Under the pieces are notes generated by a model. It made no database searches. It saw only the letters and a list, made by a program, of their open reading frames with translations, and was not told where the DNA came from. Below are positions 1 through 9,975 of a stretch of 64,000 bases of DNA, piece by piece. The DNA is taken from the NCBI GenBank assembly GCA_003508005.1, contig DNUE01000034.1, forward strand, positions 45,819-109,818, given 5' to 3'. Both the position numbers and the translations under genes were made by a program. The first letter of the stretch is position 1, and each line of letters begins with the position of its first letter. Source of the DNA: Desulfobulbaceae bacterium (GTDB lineage Bacteria; Desulfobacterota; Desulfobulbia; Desulfobulbales; Desulfobulbaceae).

Positions 1-2
1 CC

Positions 3-170
3 TTCCTCCGGCTGTTCAGCAGGCCGCCTTTTACCGACGTGCTGATTCCCCGGCTCAGCGACGACGAAATCCAGGGTCTCGTCCACCTGCTCACCGCGGT
101 CATGCACAACCACCTGAGCGAGCAGGAGTACCACGAGCTTTTCCTTGCCGAGCCCGGACACCATCACTGA
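3..170 (+). CDS. C-terminal fragment of an unrecognised protein
   Basis: The frame is open from the left edge to TGA at 168-170, so only the last 55 residues are visible and the start lies outside the window. The fragment is rich in Leu, His and acidic residues, looks helical, and ends in AEPGHHH. I do not recognise a family. It stops 16 bases before the start of the UbiD-type gene on the same strand, so the two are probably cotranscribed. Confidence 0.6.
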   Translation, partial: FLRLFSRPPFTDVLIPRLSDDEIQGLVHLLTAVMHNHLSEQEYHELFLAEPGHHH

Positions 171-186
171 TCAGCGGAGTGTCGCC

Positions 187-1959
187 ATGCCACCCATAAC
201 CACCCTGCGCTCCTTCCTGGACATCCTCCAGCGGGAAAACGAACTGCTGGTCATCGACACCGAAGTCGACCCGTATCTTGAAATCGCGGAGATCCACCGC
301 CGGGTAATCGCCCGGGGCGGCCCGGCCCTGCTGTTCACCAGGGTCAAGGGCTCCGCCTTTCCGGTGACGACCAATCTGTTCGGCTCAAGCCACCGGCTGG
401 AACTTGCCTTTGGCCGCAGACCCCAGGACTTTGTCCGCGACCTGGTCCGGTTACTGGAACATCTCCTGCCCCCCTCTCTGAACACTCTGTGGCAGGCGAG
501 ACCGCTCCTCGGCCAAGCCCTGAAAATCGGCAGGAGAAACATGCGACGGGCGCCGATCCTGGAGGTCTGCCAGCGGCCGGCACGGCTGACCGAATTGCCC
601 CTGCTCACCTCCTGGCACTCGGACGGCGGGGCCTTCGTCACCCTGCCCCTGGTCTACACCGAGCACCCCGACGGCAGCGGCCACAACCTGGGGATGTACC
701 GCATCCAGCGCTATGACGACCAGACCACCGGCATCCACTGGCAGATCCACAAGGGCGGGGGCTACCACTATCACGCCGCCGAGCAGCTGGGCCAGCCCCT
801 GCCGCTGACCCTCTACATCGGCGGCCCGCCGGCCCTGATGCTCGCCGCCATCGCGCCGCTGCCCGAGGACATCCCGGAGCTGATGCTCGCCTCCCTGCTC
901 CAGGGGAGTAAGCTGGCCATGACCCCGGATCCTCTGGGCGGGCACCGCCTGGTGGCTAATGCCGAGTTCGCGGTGAAAGGATTCGTTCCGCCCGGGATCA
1001 GGCGGCCGGAAGGCCCTTTCGGCGACCACTACGGCTACAACTCCCTGCAGCATGATTACCCGGTCTTCCTGACCACCCATCTCTATCACCGCCGCCAGGC
1101 TATCTATCCGGCAACGGTGGTCGGACGGCCCCGGCAGGAGGACTACTATATCGGCGACTTTCTCCAGGACCTGCTTTCGCCCCTTTTCCCCCTGGTGATG
1201 AAGGGGGTGCGGCAGCTCAAAACCTTCGGCGAAACCGGCTTCCACTGCCTGGCCGCCGCCCGGGTCCACAACCGCTATCCCCGCGAGGCTTTTGCCGCCG
1301 GCCTGCGCATCCTGGGCGAGGGCCAGCTGTCCCTGACCAAGTTCCTGATCGTCACCGACGGCGCCCTGGACGTCAGCGACTTCCGGAGCCTCTGGCCTTA
1401 TGTCCTGGAGCGGGTACGCTGGGACCAGGACCTCTTTGTCTTTGCCAATGTCGCCCAAGACACCCTGGATTATACCGGTCCCTCGGTGAACAAGGGGTCC
1501 AAGGCCATGCTGCTCGGCCTGGGCAGGGAAAAACGGCGGGAACTCCCGCTGAACTTCAGCGGCACCCTGCCGCCAGGATGCAGCAGGCCTATCGTCTTCC
1601 TGCCCGGCACTCTGGTGGTGGAAGGATCTCCCTATAAAAATACATCTCACCTGCCGCAGGACCTGGCCGGTTGGCCGGACCTCGTCGACTGGCCGGTGAT
1701 CATCCTGGTGGACTCGGTCGCCGAAGCCACGGTCAGCCTCCAGGAATTCCTCTGGACCCTCTTCACCCGCTTTGAACCGGCCGCCGACATCCATGGCGCG
1801 GCGCAGAACGTCCGCCGTTTTCATGTGGGGCTGCAGCCGCCCATCGTCTTTGATTGCCGGATGAAGCCCTGGTATACGGAAGTCCTGGAGGTTGATGCGC
1901 CGACCAGGGCTCTGGTGGACGGCAAAATCGACTCCCTGCTCCCCTCCCGCTGGCGATAA
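187..1959 (+). CDS. UbiD family (prenylated-FMN) decarboxylase
   Basis: 590 residues, the usual length for the long UbiD-type branch. These enzymes decarboxylate aromatic or alpha,beta-unsaturated acids with prenylated FMN; family members act in ubiquinone and menaquinone (futalosine route) synthesis or in aromatic degradation. The diagnostic EGPFGDHYGY motif sits at about residue 275 and supplies an acidic residue near the cofactor. The ATG at 187 is preferred over a TTG at 145 because GGAG lies about 8 bases upstream and the conserved region begins right after it (PPITTLRSFLDIL). A quinone-pathway role is plausible but not shown by the neighbours, and the substrate cannot be read from sequence. 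Confidence 0.88.
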   Translation: MPPITTLRSFLDILQRENELLVIDTEVDPYLEIAEIHRRVIARGGPALLFTRVKGSAFPVTTNLFGSSHRLELAFGRRPQDFVRDLVRLLEHLLPPSLNTLWQARPLLGQALKIGRRNMRRAPILEVCQRPARLTELPLLTSWHSDGGAFVTLPLVYTEHPDGSGHNLGMYRIQRYDDQTTGIHWQIHKGGGYHYHAAEQLGQPLPLTLYIGGPPALMLAAIAPLPEDIPELMLASLLQGSKLAMTPDPLGGHRLVANAEFAVKGFVPPGIRRPEGPFGDHYGYNSLQHDYPVFLTTHLYHRRQAIYPATVVGRPRQEDYYIGDFLQDLLSPLFPLVMKGVRQLKTFGETGFHCLAAARVHNRYPREAFAAGLRILGEGQLSLTKFLIVTDGALDVSDFRSLWPYVLERVRWDQDLFVFANVAQDTLDYTGPSVNKGSKAMLLGLGREKRRELPLNFSGTLPPGCSRPIVFLPGTLVVEGSPYKNTSHLPQDLAGWPDLVDWPVIILVDSVAEATVSLQEFLWTLFTRFEPAADIHGAAQNVRRFHVGLQPPIVFDCRMKPWYTEVLEVDAPTRALVDGKIDSLLPSRWR

Positions 1960-1990
1960 ACTCATTTGATTACCACCAATCCTGATACAT

Positions 1991-2099
1991 TCGCAAAGAA
2001 TGAAAACACTGAGCATCCGCCGCTGCTATTCGAATCGGTTACAGAGGGGGTCGGGGTCGGTATCGGAATCGGGATCGAAATCGAAAAAAGAGACTGAGG
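1991..2099 (+). repeat. Chimeric intergenic repeat: 94-bp-family left end joined to hexamer repeat
   Basis: The left part (1991-2021) carries the left end of the 94-bp family: TCGCAAA followed by AAACACTGAGCATCCGCC. After a shared GGTTACAG at about 2037, the usual hairpin end is replaced from 2046 by a run of GGGGTC, GGGGTC, GGTATC, GGAATC, GGGATC and GAAATC units. It fills the gap between the UbiD-type gene and rluB. Confidence 0.75.
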
Positions 2100-2151
2100 T
2101 TCAGTGGGAATCAGATAAACTCATGATCAGCTTTACCCCCCAGTAACAAAC

Positions 2152-2895
2152 ATGGAGGAACGTCTGCAGAAAATCCTGGCCAGGGCCGGCATCTCCTCGC
2201 GCCGCAGGGCGGAAGAATACATCCGCCAGGGCCGGATCGCAGTGAACGGCAGGACAGTCACCGAACTGGGAACCAAGGCCGACCCGGCCGCGGACCGCAT
2301 CACCTTTGATGGGAAGCCCATCGCCGCGGAGGAAAAAATCTACATCCTCCTCAACAAACCGACCGGATATGTCACCACCCTGTCCGACCCCCAGGGCCGG
2401 CCGAAGGTCACCGACCTGCTCGTTGACGTCCCCCAGCGGCTCTTCCCTGTGGGCCGGCTCGATTATGACACCGAAGGCGCGCTGCTCCTGACCAACGACG
2501 GCGCCCTGGGCAACCGCATCATCCACCCCAGCTGCGAGGTCAATAAAACCTACGTGGCCACCGTGGCCGGCCGGCCCGAAGAGGCACAAATCCGCCAGTT
2601 GGAAAAGGGGATCATCCTTGACGGCCAGAAGACCTGGCCGGCACGGATCAGAATCCTTGCCGCGAAAAAGAACGAAACAACGGTGGAATTGGTCATCCAT
2701 GAGGGAAAAAAGCGACAGGTCCGGCGCATGCTCGCGGCCATCGGACACCCGGTCAAAGCCTTGAAAAGAACCGCATATGGCGGACTTAAACTGGAAAACC
2801 TCCCGATCGGCAGCTACCGGCACCTGACCCTGAAAGATCTAAAAAAAATATTTTCCGGAAAAATCCCCTTTACTTTCAAAAAAATACCTGATTAA
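2152..2895 (+). CDS. rluB: Ribosomal large subunit pseudouridine synthase, RluB/RsuA family
   Basis: 247 residues. An N-terminal S4 RNA-binding domain (about 1-60, RLQKILARAGISSRRRAE) is followed by the RsuA-type catalytic domain with GRLDYDTEGALLLTNDG; Asp104 in that motif is the expected catalytic residue. The enzyme isomerises uridine in 23S rRNA (RluB modifies U2605 in E. coli); RluE or RluF specificity cannot be excluded. The C-terminus is Lys/Phe-rich. The ATG at 2152 starts directly at the S4 domain, but its ribosome binding site is poor. Confidence 0.9.
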   Translation: MEERLQKILARAGISSRRRAEEYIRQGRIAVNGRTVTELGTKADPAADRITFDGKPIAAEEKIYILLNKPTGYVTTLSDPQGRPKVTDLLVDVPQRLFPVGRLDYDTEGALLLTNDGALGNRIIHPSCEVNKTYVATVAGRPEEAQIRQLEKGIILDGQKTWPARIRILAAKKNETTVELVIHEGKKRQVRRMLAAIGHPVKALKRTAYGGLKLENLPIGSYRHLTLKDLKKIFSGKIPFTFKKIPD

Positions 2896-3001
2896 ATTTC
2901 AATAGTTATCGAGCAAGCCGCAACCGTAACTTGTTTTAACGGAATTTATGACATCCGGCGCCATGGAATTGCAGATTTCCGGCTGCAAGAGGGAGAGCAC
3001 T

Positions 3002-3301
3002 ATGAACAAGTCCGAACTGATTGAAGCCCTGGCCGAAAAAATCAACATGCCGATCCGCGAGGCAGGGTCAATCACCAACACGCTCATCGATACCATGAGC
3101 GAGGCACTCGCCCGGGGGGAATCCATCGAAATCCGCGGCTTCGGCAGTTTTGTGGTCAAGGAATACGAATCCTACACCGGCCGTAATCCAAAGACCGGCG
3201 AAAGGATAAAGGTTTCCCCGAAAAAACTTCCATTTTTCAAAGTCGGTAAGGACCTGCGGGAACAGGTCAACCAGCAACGCAACAACAAGGCTGGTAAATA
3301 G
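3002..3301 (+). CDS. HU/IHF family DNA-binding protein
   Basis: 99 residues, the standard size. It contains the HU/IHF signature GFGSFVVKEYESYTGRNPKTG, whose beta arm carries the Pro that intercalates into the DNA minor groove. These small nucleoid proteins dimerise and bend DNA. The ATG at 3002 follows GAGGGAGAG at good spacing; an in-frame upstream extension lacks family similarity. HU versus IHF subunit cannot be decided by eye. It is convergent with rimO, with only six bases between the two stop codons. Confidence 0.93.
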   Translation: MNKSELIEALAEKINMPIREAGSITNTLIDTMSEALARGESIEIRGFGSFVVKEYESYTGRNPKTGERIKVSPKKLPFFKVGKDLREQVNQQRNNKAGK

Positions 3302-3307
3302 GGGGCG

Positions 3308-4651
3308 CTATTTCCCGTTTTTCTCCAGGAGTTCGCCCACCAAGTCATAGGTATGCGCCTCGGTGATGCGGACCAGCGCAATCTCACCCTGATCCGCCCT
3401 GCCTGCGGTAATATACACACAGCCATCAATATCCGGTGCCTGAAAGCGGGTCCTGCCTTCCAGCAGGAGCTCGCTTTCCCTGCTGATCCCCTCGATGAGC
3501 ACCGGTTCCACCCGGCCGACGAAGCGTTGCTGCCTCTCTTCGCTGACGGCCGCCTGGCCTTCCATCACCCGTTCGTAGCGTGCCTGCTTCTCCTCCTCCG
3601 CGACTTTGTCGGGCAGGAGAAAGGCCGGGCTCCCTTCCTCGTCGGCATAGCTGAAAATCCCCACATGGTCCAGCCGCCATTGATCCAAGAATCCGAGCAG
3701 CTCAGCCACATCGGCCTCGGTTTCCCCGGGAAAGCCGACCATCAGAGTTGAACGGATCGCGCACTCCGGCAGCCACTTCCTGATCTTAGCCAGAAGAAGA
3801 TCGAGATCCCGCCGGTCATAGCGCCGGTTCATCCGCTTGAGGATCAAGGAGCTGACATGCTGCACGGGAATGTCCAGGTAGGGGGCAATCCGTTCCTCCC
3901 TTGCCATCAAGGCCAGCAGGTCATCGCTGATGCCGGTGGGGTAGAGGTAGAGCAGCCGCAGCCAGGGGATCGCCGTCTCCCGCAGAATGGACTCCAGGAG
4001 CCTGACCAGGGTACTGCCATCCCGCCGGTCAGCAGCGTAGGCGGTGATGTCCTGGCCTATCATGGTCAACTCGCGGACACCGAGTCCTTCAAGACGGCGG
4101 GCCTCGGCGGTCAGGTCAGCGATGGTCCGGCTGCGCAGGCGGCCGCGGATGGGGGGAATCATGCAGTAAGAACAGCAGTTGTCGCAGCCCTCGGTAATTT
4201 TCAGATAGGAACGGAAGGGCGGTGTGGACAGCCGTCGGGGAACTGAACTGTCCATCAGGTACTCGGCCGGCCTGAGATCCAGCAGCACGCCCTTGCCCTT
4301 CGCCGCCCGGCGGATCAGGGGCACGATGTCCTGAAAGCCGTCCGTGCCGGTGAACAGATCCACCTCCGGCAGTTCGTTCTGCAGTTCCCGGCCGTAACGC
4401 TGCACCAGACAGCCGGTGACCACCAGCATCTTCGCCGGATCATCGCGCTTGTACTCGGAAAGGCGAAGAATTTCGTCAATGGCCTCTTCCACAGCCGGCA
4501 GGATAAAGCCGCAGGTGTTGAGCAAAAGGACATCGGCCGCGGCGGGGTCCTCGACCACCGTGAAGCCGTCGCGCTCAAGGCAGCCGAGCATGACCTCGGA
4601 GTCCACAAGATTCTTCGGACACCCCAAGCTGACCAGATGCAGGCGTTTCAA
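3308..4651 (-). CDS. rimO: Ribosomal protein S12 methylthiotransferase RimO
   Basis: 447 residues. Radical-SAM methylthiotransferase that adds a methylthio group to an Asp of ribosomal protein S12. Order of domains: N-terminal UPF0004 domain with LGCPKNLVDSE, NTCGF and TGCLVQR supplying the three Cys of one 4Fe-4S cluster; radical SAM CxxxCxxC (CDNCCSYC) at about residues 155-162; C-terminal TRAM domain. The KNLVDSE signature separates RimO from MiaB. The start is TTG, not ATG: GAGGTG lies about 7 bases upstream and the protein begins exactly at the conserved MKRLHLVSLGCPKN. Confidence 0.95.
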   Translation of the reverse strand: MKRLHLVSLGCPKNLVDSEVMLGCLERDGFTVVEDPAAADVLLLNTCGFILPAVEEAIDEILRLSEYKRDDPAKMLVVTGCLVQRYGRELQNELPEVDLFTGTDGFQDIVPLIRRAAKGKGVLLDLRPAEYLMDSSVPRRLSTPPFRSYLKITEGCDNCCSYCMIPPIRGRLRSRTIADLTAEARRLEGLGVRELTMIGQDITAYAADRRDGSTLVRLLESILRETAIPWLRLLYLYPTGISDDLLALMAREERIAPYLDIPVQHVSSLILKRMNRRYDRRDLDLLLAKIRKWLPECAIRSTLMVGFPGETEADVAELLGFLDQWRLDHVGIFSYADEEGSPAFLLPDKVAEEEKQARYERVMEGQAAVSEERQQRFVGRVEPVLIEGISRESELLLEGRTRFQAPDIDGCVYITAGRADQGEIALVRITEAHTYDLVGELLEKNGK

Positions 4652-4852
4652 GTCTTTTCACCTCGTTATGCATATTCTCAGCCGCCGGAATGAAAAATCG
4701 GCGGACCTGATGATTTGCAGGCACGCTCTACCTTATTCGCTGTCCCGGTGCAAGTTAAAAAAAATTTGCTTACCAGCGATCCCCAATGAAACCAAATTGA
4801 CACTTAACTTTGCATGTTCAAGTCCTCCGGATGAAAGAAGCTATATCCGGTA

Positions 4853-5014
4853 CGATTCATATCGATTCCGATACCGAGAAAACAGCTTCGGAATGAAGGG
4901 ATGAGCAAGGTACATCACTGTATCAGATGACGAAGACTGACTGAAAAGATGCAAGGCATGGCTAACCCATCGGGGTCGGCGTCGGTATCGGAATCGGGAT
5001 CGAAAAAACTGAGG
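4853..5014. repeat. Inverted pair of hexamer-type intergenic repeats
   Basis: The 440-base gap between rimO and atpE holds two copies of the hexamer repeat facing each other. The minus-sense part is at 4853-4878 (ATCGATTCCGATACCGAG) and the plus-sense part at 4971-5014 (GGGGTCGGCGTCGGTATCGG and onward). They are about 90 bases apart and could pair as a long foldback. Short open frames here are produced by the repeat and are not supported as genes. The rest of the gap shows nothing recognisable except the atpE terminator. Confidence 0.75.
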
Positions 5015-5032
5015 ACTTGTGTAATCAAAATA

Positions 5033-5060
5033 AAAGGGCCGCAGCACGCTGCGGCCCTTT
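5033..5060 (-). terminator. Rho-independent terminator after atpE
   Basis: Perfect inverted repeat AAAGGGCCGCAGC with GCTGCGGCCCTTT, followed on the minus strand by TTTTATTTTG. It lies 33 bases beyond the atpE stop and ends the F0 operon. Confidence 0.92.
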
Positions 5061-5092
5061 CCTGATCTTTCGATCTACTATGCGGTTTACTC

Positions 5093-5353
5093 TTACAGGC
5101 CCAACGCTGCCTTAAAGGGATTGGCATAGAGCAGAATGAAGGCGATAACCAGACCGTAAATCGCGATGGACTCAACCAGAGCCATACCAAGGATCATGGT
5201 CGTGGTGATGGCGCCTTTGGCCTCGGGATTGCGGGCAACACCGGAGCAGGCTCCGTTCAGACCGGAACCCATGCCGATGCCTGCACCCAGACCGGCAAAA
5301 CCGATGGCGTGGGCTGCGGCAAGACAAACCAGAGCAATGTGAAGCTTATCCAT
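5093..5353 (-). CDS. atpE: ATP synthase F0 subunit c
   Basis: 86 residues, a two-helix hairpin. The rotor-ring subunit carries the ion on a conserved carboxylate, here Glu61 in VESIAIYG, with the polar loop RNPEAKG between the helices. The residue after Glu is Ser62 and Tyr66 is present, as in sodium-type rings, but the position of the sodium ligand Gln in helix 1 is Met28 (GIGMG). Ion preference is therefore uncertain. AGGAGG precedes the ATG. It is last in the run atpZ-atpI-atpB-atpE and is followed by a strong terminator. Confidence 0.96.
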   Translation of the reverse strand: MDKLHIALVCLAAAHAIGFAGLGAGIGMGSGLNGACSGVARNPEAKGAITTTMILGMALVESIAIYGLVIAFILLYANPFKAALGL

Positions 5354-5425
5354 TTGTACTACCTCCTAACTAAGTGTTTATATATTTGGCCTTCTTCGGA
5401 ACTCGAGATCAGCATTTATCCGGCA

Positions 5426-6148
5426 TCAGTGCGCATGCTCCATGGCCTGGGCACAGTAGAGCACGGAAAGCAGGGTGAACACCAGGGCCTGGATCAGGGA
5501 GACCAGCACGCCCAGGCACAGGATGGGCAGCGGCGCGAAGTAGGCGCCGGCCAGCATGAACAGAACGGACAGCAGCGTTTCCTTGGCCATGATGTTGCCG
5601 AAAAGTCGCATGGAGAGTGACAGGAGCCTGGCCGCGTTGGAGATCAGCTCGATGGGGAGCATCAGCGGGATGAGTAACGGCACCGGCCCGAGGAAATGCT
5701 TGATGTAGCCAGCGCCATGATGGCGGATGCCCAGCACATGGTGGGTCAGCCAGACCATGATGGTCATGCCCAGGGTGATGTTCAGGTTGGAAGTGGGCGA
5801 CATGAAGCCGGGAATCAGCCCGATCAGGTTGGCCACGACGATGTACAGGCCGAAGGTGGCCAGGAAGGGAAAGAGCATCCGCGCCCGCTCCCGGCCCATG
5901 TTCTCGGCAAAAAAGTTTTCAATGCCGCCGACCACGATCTCCCAGAAGTTCTGCCCCTTGCCGGGAATGATCTCCAGCCTGCCCATGGTCAGCTTGGGCA
6001 CGATAATCCAGAAAGCCATGACCAGCCAGGTATAGGTCATGTAAGGAGTGAGTATCTTCTGCAGGAACCCTTCTCCGGTGATGGTATGGGGAACCGGCAG
6101 ATGCAGCCATTCCAGGATGACGTTGATAAACAGAATAGGATGTTCCAT
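5426..6148 (-). CDS. atpB: ATP synthase F0 subunit a
   Basis: 240 residues, polytopic membrane protein forming the ion half-channels against the c ring. The essential stator Arg lies in LSLSMRLFGNIMA near residue 180, and the C-terminal helix LIQALVFTLLSVLY is typical. It begins 3 bases after the stop of the subunit I gene and is followed by atpE after 72 bases. The b-type and F1 subunits are not in this window, so F0 and F1 are encoded separately, as in many Desulfobacterota. Confidence 0.96.
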   Translation of the reverse strand: MEHPILFINVILEWLHLPVPHTITGEGFLQKILTPYMTYTWLVMAFWIIVPKLTMGRLEIIPGKGQNFWEIVVGGIENFFAENMGRERARMLFPFLATFGLYIVVANLIGLIPGFMSPTSNLNITLGMTIMVWLTHHVLGIRHHGAGYIKHFLGPVPLLIPLMLPIELISNAARLLSLSMRLFGNIMAKETLLSVLFMLAGAYFAPLPILCLGVLVSLIQALVFTLLSVLYCAQAMEHAH

Positions 6149-6151
6149 AAC

Positions 6152-6619
6152 TTATGCCCCTTTTATACGTTGCACGGAATACAGCATACTCCCCTTGCTC
6201 AGAACCACCACCACCACACTGCACATGATCGACGACAGGCCAATCACCAGACCAATCACATCAATGCTGATCCTGGTGATCAGCAGATACAGGATGACCG
6301 CCAGCACCGCCAGCCGACCATAAAACTTGAGGAAAAATCTGACCTTCTCCAATTTCCTGACCGCGGTCCAGTTCATCCCCGCACTGCTGAAATTGTCCAT
6401 GAACTGGTTGATATCCCGGCGCAGGAAAAAGAAGCTTGCGTTGGCCAGAATACCGCCGATCAGGACACTCCGGGCCATGGGCCAGGAGGAAAGATACCAG
6501 GAGCCTGCCAGCAGGGCCGCCAGCAGCAGCCAGTTGAACCGCTGGACCTGCGCCAGCAGTTCGCTTCCTGCCTCTGCCGCCCTGGTCACCTGTTCCTGAC
6601 CGTTACTTGCGTTCTGCAT
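6152..6619 (-). CDS. atpI: ATP synthase subunit I-like membrane protein
   Basis: 155 residues with four predicted hydrophobic segments (for example LLLAALLAGSWYL, SVLIGGILANASFFFL, RLAVLAVILYLLI and VIGLVIGLSSIMCSVVVVVL). The size, pattern and place just before atpB fit the ATP synthase I family, accessory proteins for F0 assembly or c-ring formation and possibly magnesium uptake. The sequence itself is not highly diagnostic; the call leans on context. It overlaps the preceding atpZ-type gene by 17 bases. Confidence 0.8.
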   Translation of the reverse strand: MQNASNGQEQVTRAAEAGSELLAQVQRFNWLLLAALLAGSWYLSSWPMARSVLIGGILANASFFFLRRDINQFMDNFSSAGMNWTAVRKLEKVRFFLKFYGRLAVLAVILYLLITRISIDVIGLVIGLSSIMCSVVVVVLSKGSMLYSVQRIKGA

Positions 6620-6839
6620 CCTTGATGTCTTTCGTCAGCTGCCACAGGTTCTTGAAACCGGCGGCAATGCCCAGTGCCAAAAAAATAAAGGTCAGATAGG
6701 GCGCGGTCCGCCCGTCAAACACCTTGTTGTCCAGATACCAGCCTATCCCCAGCCCGATAAAGATTGAGAGGACAAAGGACATGCCAACATGGCTGTACAA
6801 ACCAAGCTGCCTGAAAATCTCTTTGCGCGTTTCAGACAT
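6603..6839 (-). CDS. atpZ: AtpZ/AtpI-type F0F1 accessory protein
   Basis: 78 residues with two membrane helices (MSFVLSIFIGLGIGWYLD and YLTFIFLALGIAAGFKNLW). The GLGIGWYLD and GIAAGFKN motifs match the small AtpZ (ATPase gene 1) family found at the head of F0 operons; AtpZ is thought to work with AtpI in assembly or ion transport. GGGGAGAACC precedes the ATG. First gene of the F0 run; no clear promoter was seen in the 80 bases upstream. Confidence 0.85.
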   Translation of the reverse strand: MSETRKEIFRQLGLYSHVGMSFVLSIFIGLGIGWYLDNKVFDGRTAPYLTFIFLALGIAAGFKNLWQLTKDIKDAERK

Positions 6840-6919
6840 GGTTCTCCCCTCATGTCATCCCAGGGATAGATAAACGATTCAACTGGTAGCACGACCAAAC
6901 GGCAAACGCAATGATTTTT

Positions 6920-8212
<1,293 letters not shown>

Positions 8213-8273
8213 CAACATGACCTCACGGCGCTGAATTAGAAATAATGAGGCGAATTATAGCACGCCTTTTTTG

Positions 8274-8367
8274 GTCAGTCTTGCAAAAAATGCGAGACTG
8301 ACGCCGGCAATCCTTGTAACTTGTCGAAACCAGAGTGGCGGATGCGCCGTGTTTTTATTTCTTGCGA
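8274..8367 (-). repeat. Copy of the 94-bp intergenic repeat (minus sense)
   Basis: Read on the minus strand it begins with TCGCAAGAAAT, continues with ACAC then GCATCCGCCACTCTGGT, GTTACA and GCCGGCGTCAG, and ends in a hairpin with arms GTCAGTCTCGCA and TGCAAGACTGAC (8274-8302). It is the same length and order as the copies at 58652 and 59974. It lies in the hemL-trxA divergent region (8213-8564), where I see nothing else recognisable besides the trxA ribosome binding site. Confidence 0.85.
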
Positions 8368-8564
8368 TGGCATCATTTTTCATCTGTCATAAGTAAAACC
8401 AGCACCCTTTAGAACTTACCGGGGCAGGGAATTTTTTCTTGTCACCGCCCGTTCGGCACGGTAGAGTATTCCTTATTTTTGATCTTTCCCGTACCGAGTT
8501 ATCAGCATACCGGCATTGTCTGCGGCAGCGGCCGCGAGAAAGCTTTTAGGGAGGAAAACCGATC

Positions 8565-8894
8565 ATGGCCAGCGACAAAGTACAGCATATTTCCGACGGC
8601 GAGTTCGAAAGCAAGATTCTCAAGGGCGCACTGCCATGCCTTGTGGATTTCTGGGCCCCATGGTGCGGTCCCTGCAAAGCCATTGCCCCGGTCATCGACG
8701 AACTGGCCGCGGAATTCGAAGGCAAGGTGCAGATTGTCAAGATGAACGTAGACGACAACCCGGCCACCCCGGGCAAATACGGAATCCGCGCCATTCCCAC
8801 CCTCATCCTTTTCAAGGGCGGTGAAGTGGTTGACCAGATAACCGGGGCCGTGGGTAAGTCACAGCTGACAGCCCTGCTCAACAAGGCGACCTGA
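8565..8894 (+). CDS. trxA: Thioredoxin
   Basis: 109 residues, standard length. The redox-active WCGPC is at residues 33-37 in VDFWAPWCGPCK, and the cis-Pro loop is IRAIPTLILF. It reduces protein disulfides and is recharged by the thioredoxin reductase encoded 47 bases downstream. GGGAGGA precedes the ATG at good spacing. Confidence 0.97.
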   Translation: MASDKVQHISDGEFESKILKGALPCLVDFWAPWCGPCKAIAPVIDELAAEFEGKVQIVKMNVDDNPATPGKYGIRAIPTLILFKGGEVVDQITGAVGKSQLTALLNKAT

Positions 8895-8941
8895 TCGGAA
8901 CAGGCGCGCGTACCTGCCGACAGCGATAACCGCGACGAACC

Positions 8942-9874
8942 ATGCCCAAAGCTGATTACCAGCTGGTCATCATCGGAGGAGGGCCCGCCGGGTTGACGGC
9001 CGGCCTCTATGCTGCCCGCGCCCGGTTGAAAACCGTGCTGCTCGAGCGGGGAGCCTTGGGCGGCCAGGTTCTGACCTGCGACTGGGTGGACAACTACCCT
9101 GGCTTTGCGGAAGGGGTCAGCGGCTTTGATCTCAGCGACAAAATGGCCGCGCATGCCAGCCGATTCGGCCTGGAAACAAAGATATGCGAGATCACCTCCC
9201 TTGACCTCCGGGGCGACGTCAAAACCATCCATCTGGACGACGGGGAGCGGTTGACCGCGCAGGCGGTCATCATCTGCACCGGCGGCAGCCCCGGAAAACT
9301 AGGGGTGCCCGGCGAACTGGAATTTGCCGGCAAAGGGGTTTCCTACTGCGCCACCTGCGACGGTCCTTTCTACCAGGGTCAGGAGGTTGCGGTGGTTGGG
9401 GGGGGCAATACGGCCATCCAGGAGGCCCTGCACCTCAACAAGTTCGCGAGCAAGGTGACGGTGATCCATCGCCGGCAGGAACTCCGGGCCACGAAGATCG
9501 TCCAGGAAAAGGCCATGGCCAGTCCCCTGATCGATTTTCTGCTGGACACGCGGGTTCAGGCCATTACCGGTGGGGCAAACGGGGTGACAGGAATACTGCT
9601 GGAAGACAAGAGCGGCTCCCGGTCAACCCTTGCCGTCACCGGCGTATTCATTTTCATTGGGGTAACGCCCAACAACCAATTGCTGCCGTTGACCGACCTA
9701 GAAACCGATGAATATGGATTTATCGTGACGGATACCGAGATGAAAACCAGCCTGCCCGGTGTCTTTGCGGCGGGCGACATCAGGAGCAAGAGCTTCAGGC
9801 AGATAGTGAATGCGGCCGGAGAAGGGGCAACCGCCGAACTCTCCGCCGAACATTATCTGGCGCGCCTGGCATAG
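8942..9874 (+). CDS. trxB: Thioredoxin-disulfide reductase
   Basis: 310 residues. FAD-binding GGGPAGLTAGLYAARA at the N-terminus, the redox CATC at residues 136-139, a second nucleotide-binding motif VVGGGNTAIQEA, and the C-terminal FAD motif GVFAAGDIRSKSFRQI. It passes electrons from NADPH (or from an alternative donor in some anaerobes) to thioredoxin and sits directly after trxA. The gene has a weak ribosome binding site and may rely on coupling to trxA. Confidence 0.96.
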   Translation: MPKADYQLVIIGGGPAGLTAGLYAARARLKTVLLERGALGGQVLTCDWVDNYPGFAEGVSGFDLSDKMAAHASRFGLETKICEITSLDLRGDVKTIHLDDGERLTAQAVIICTGGSPGKLGVPGELEFAGKGVSYCATCDGPFYQGQEVAVVGGGNTAIQEALHLNKFASKVTVIHRRQELRATKIVQEKAMASPLIDFLLDTRVQAITGGANGVTGILLEDKSGSRSTLAVTGVFIFIGVTPNNQLLPLTDLETDEYGFIVTDTEMKTSLPGVFAAGDIRSKSFRQIVNAAGEGATAELSAEHYLARLA

Positions 9875-9975
9875 CCGAAACAGCGCCAGCCTTCCCGCGG
9901 TCCGATATAACGGAGCCGGCCAGCCACGGGGAATCAGCTGCCAGACAACCTACGGCCGCAGCAATCGGAACAGAG

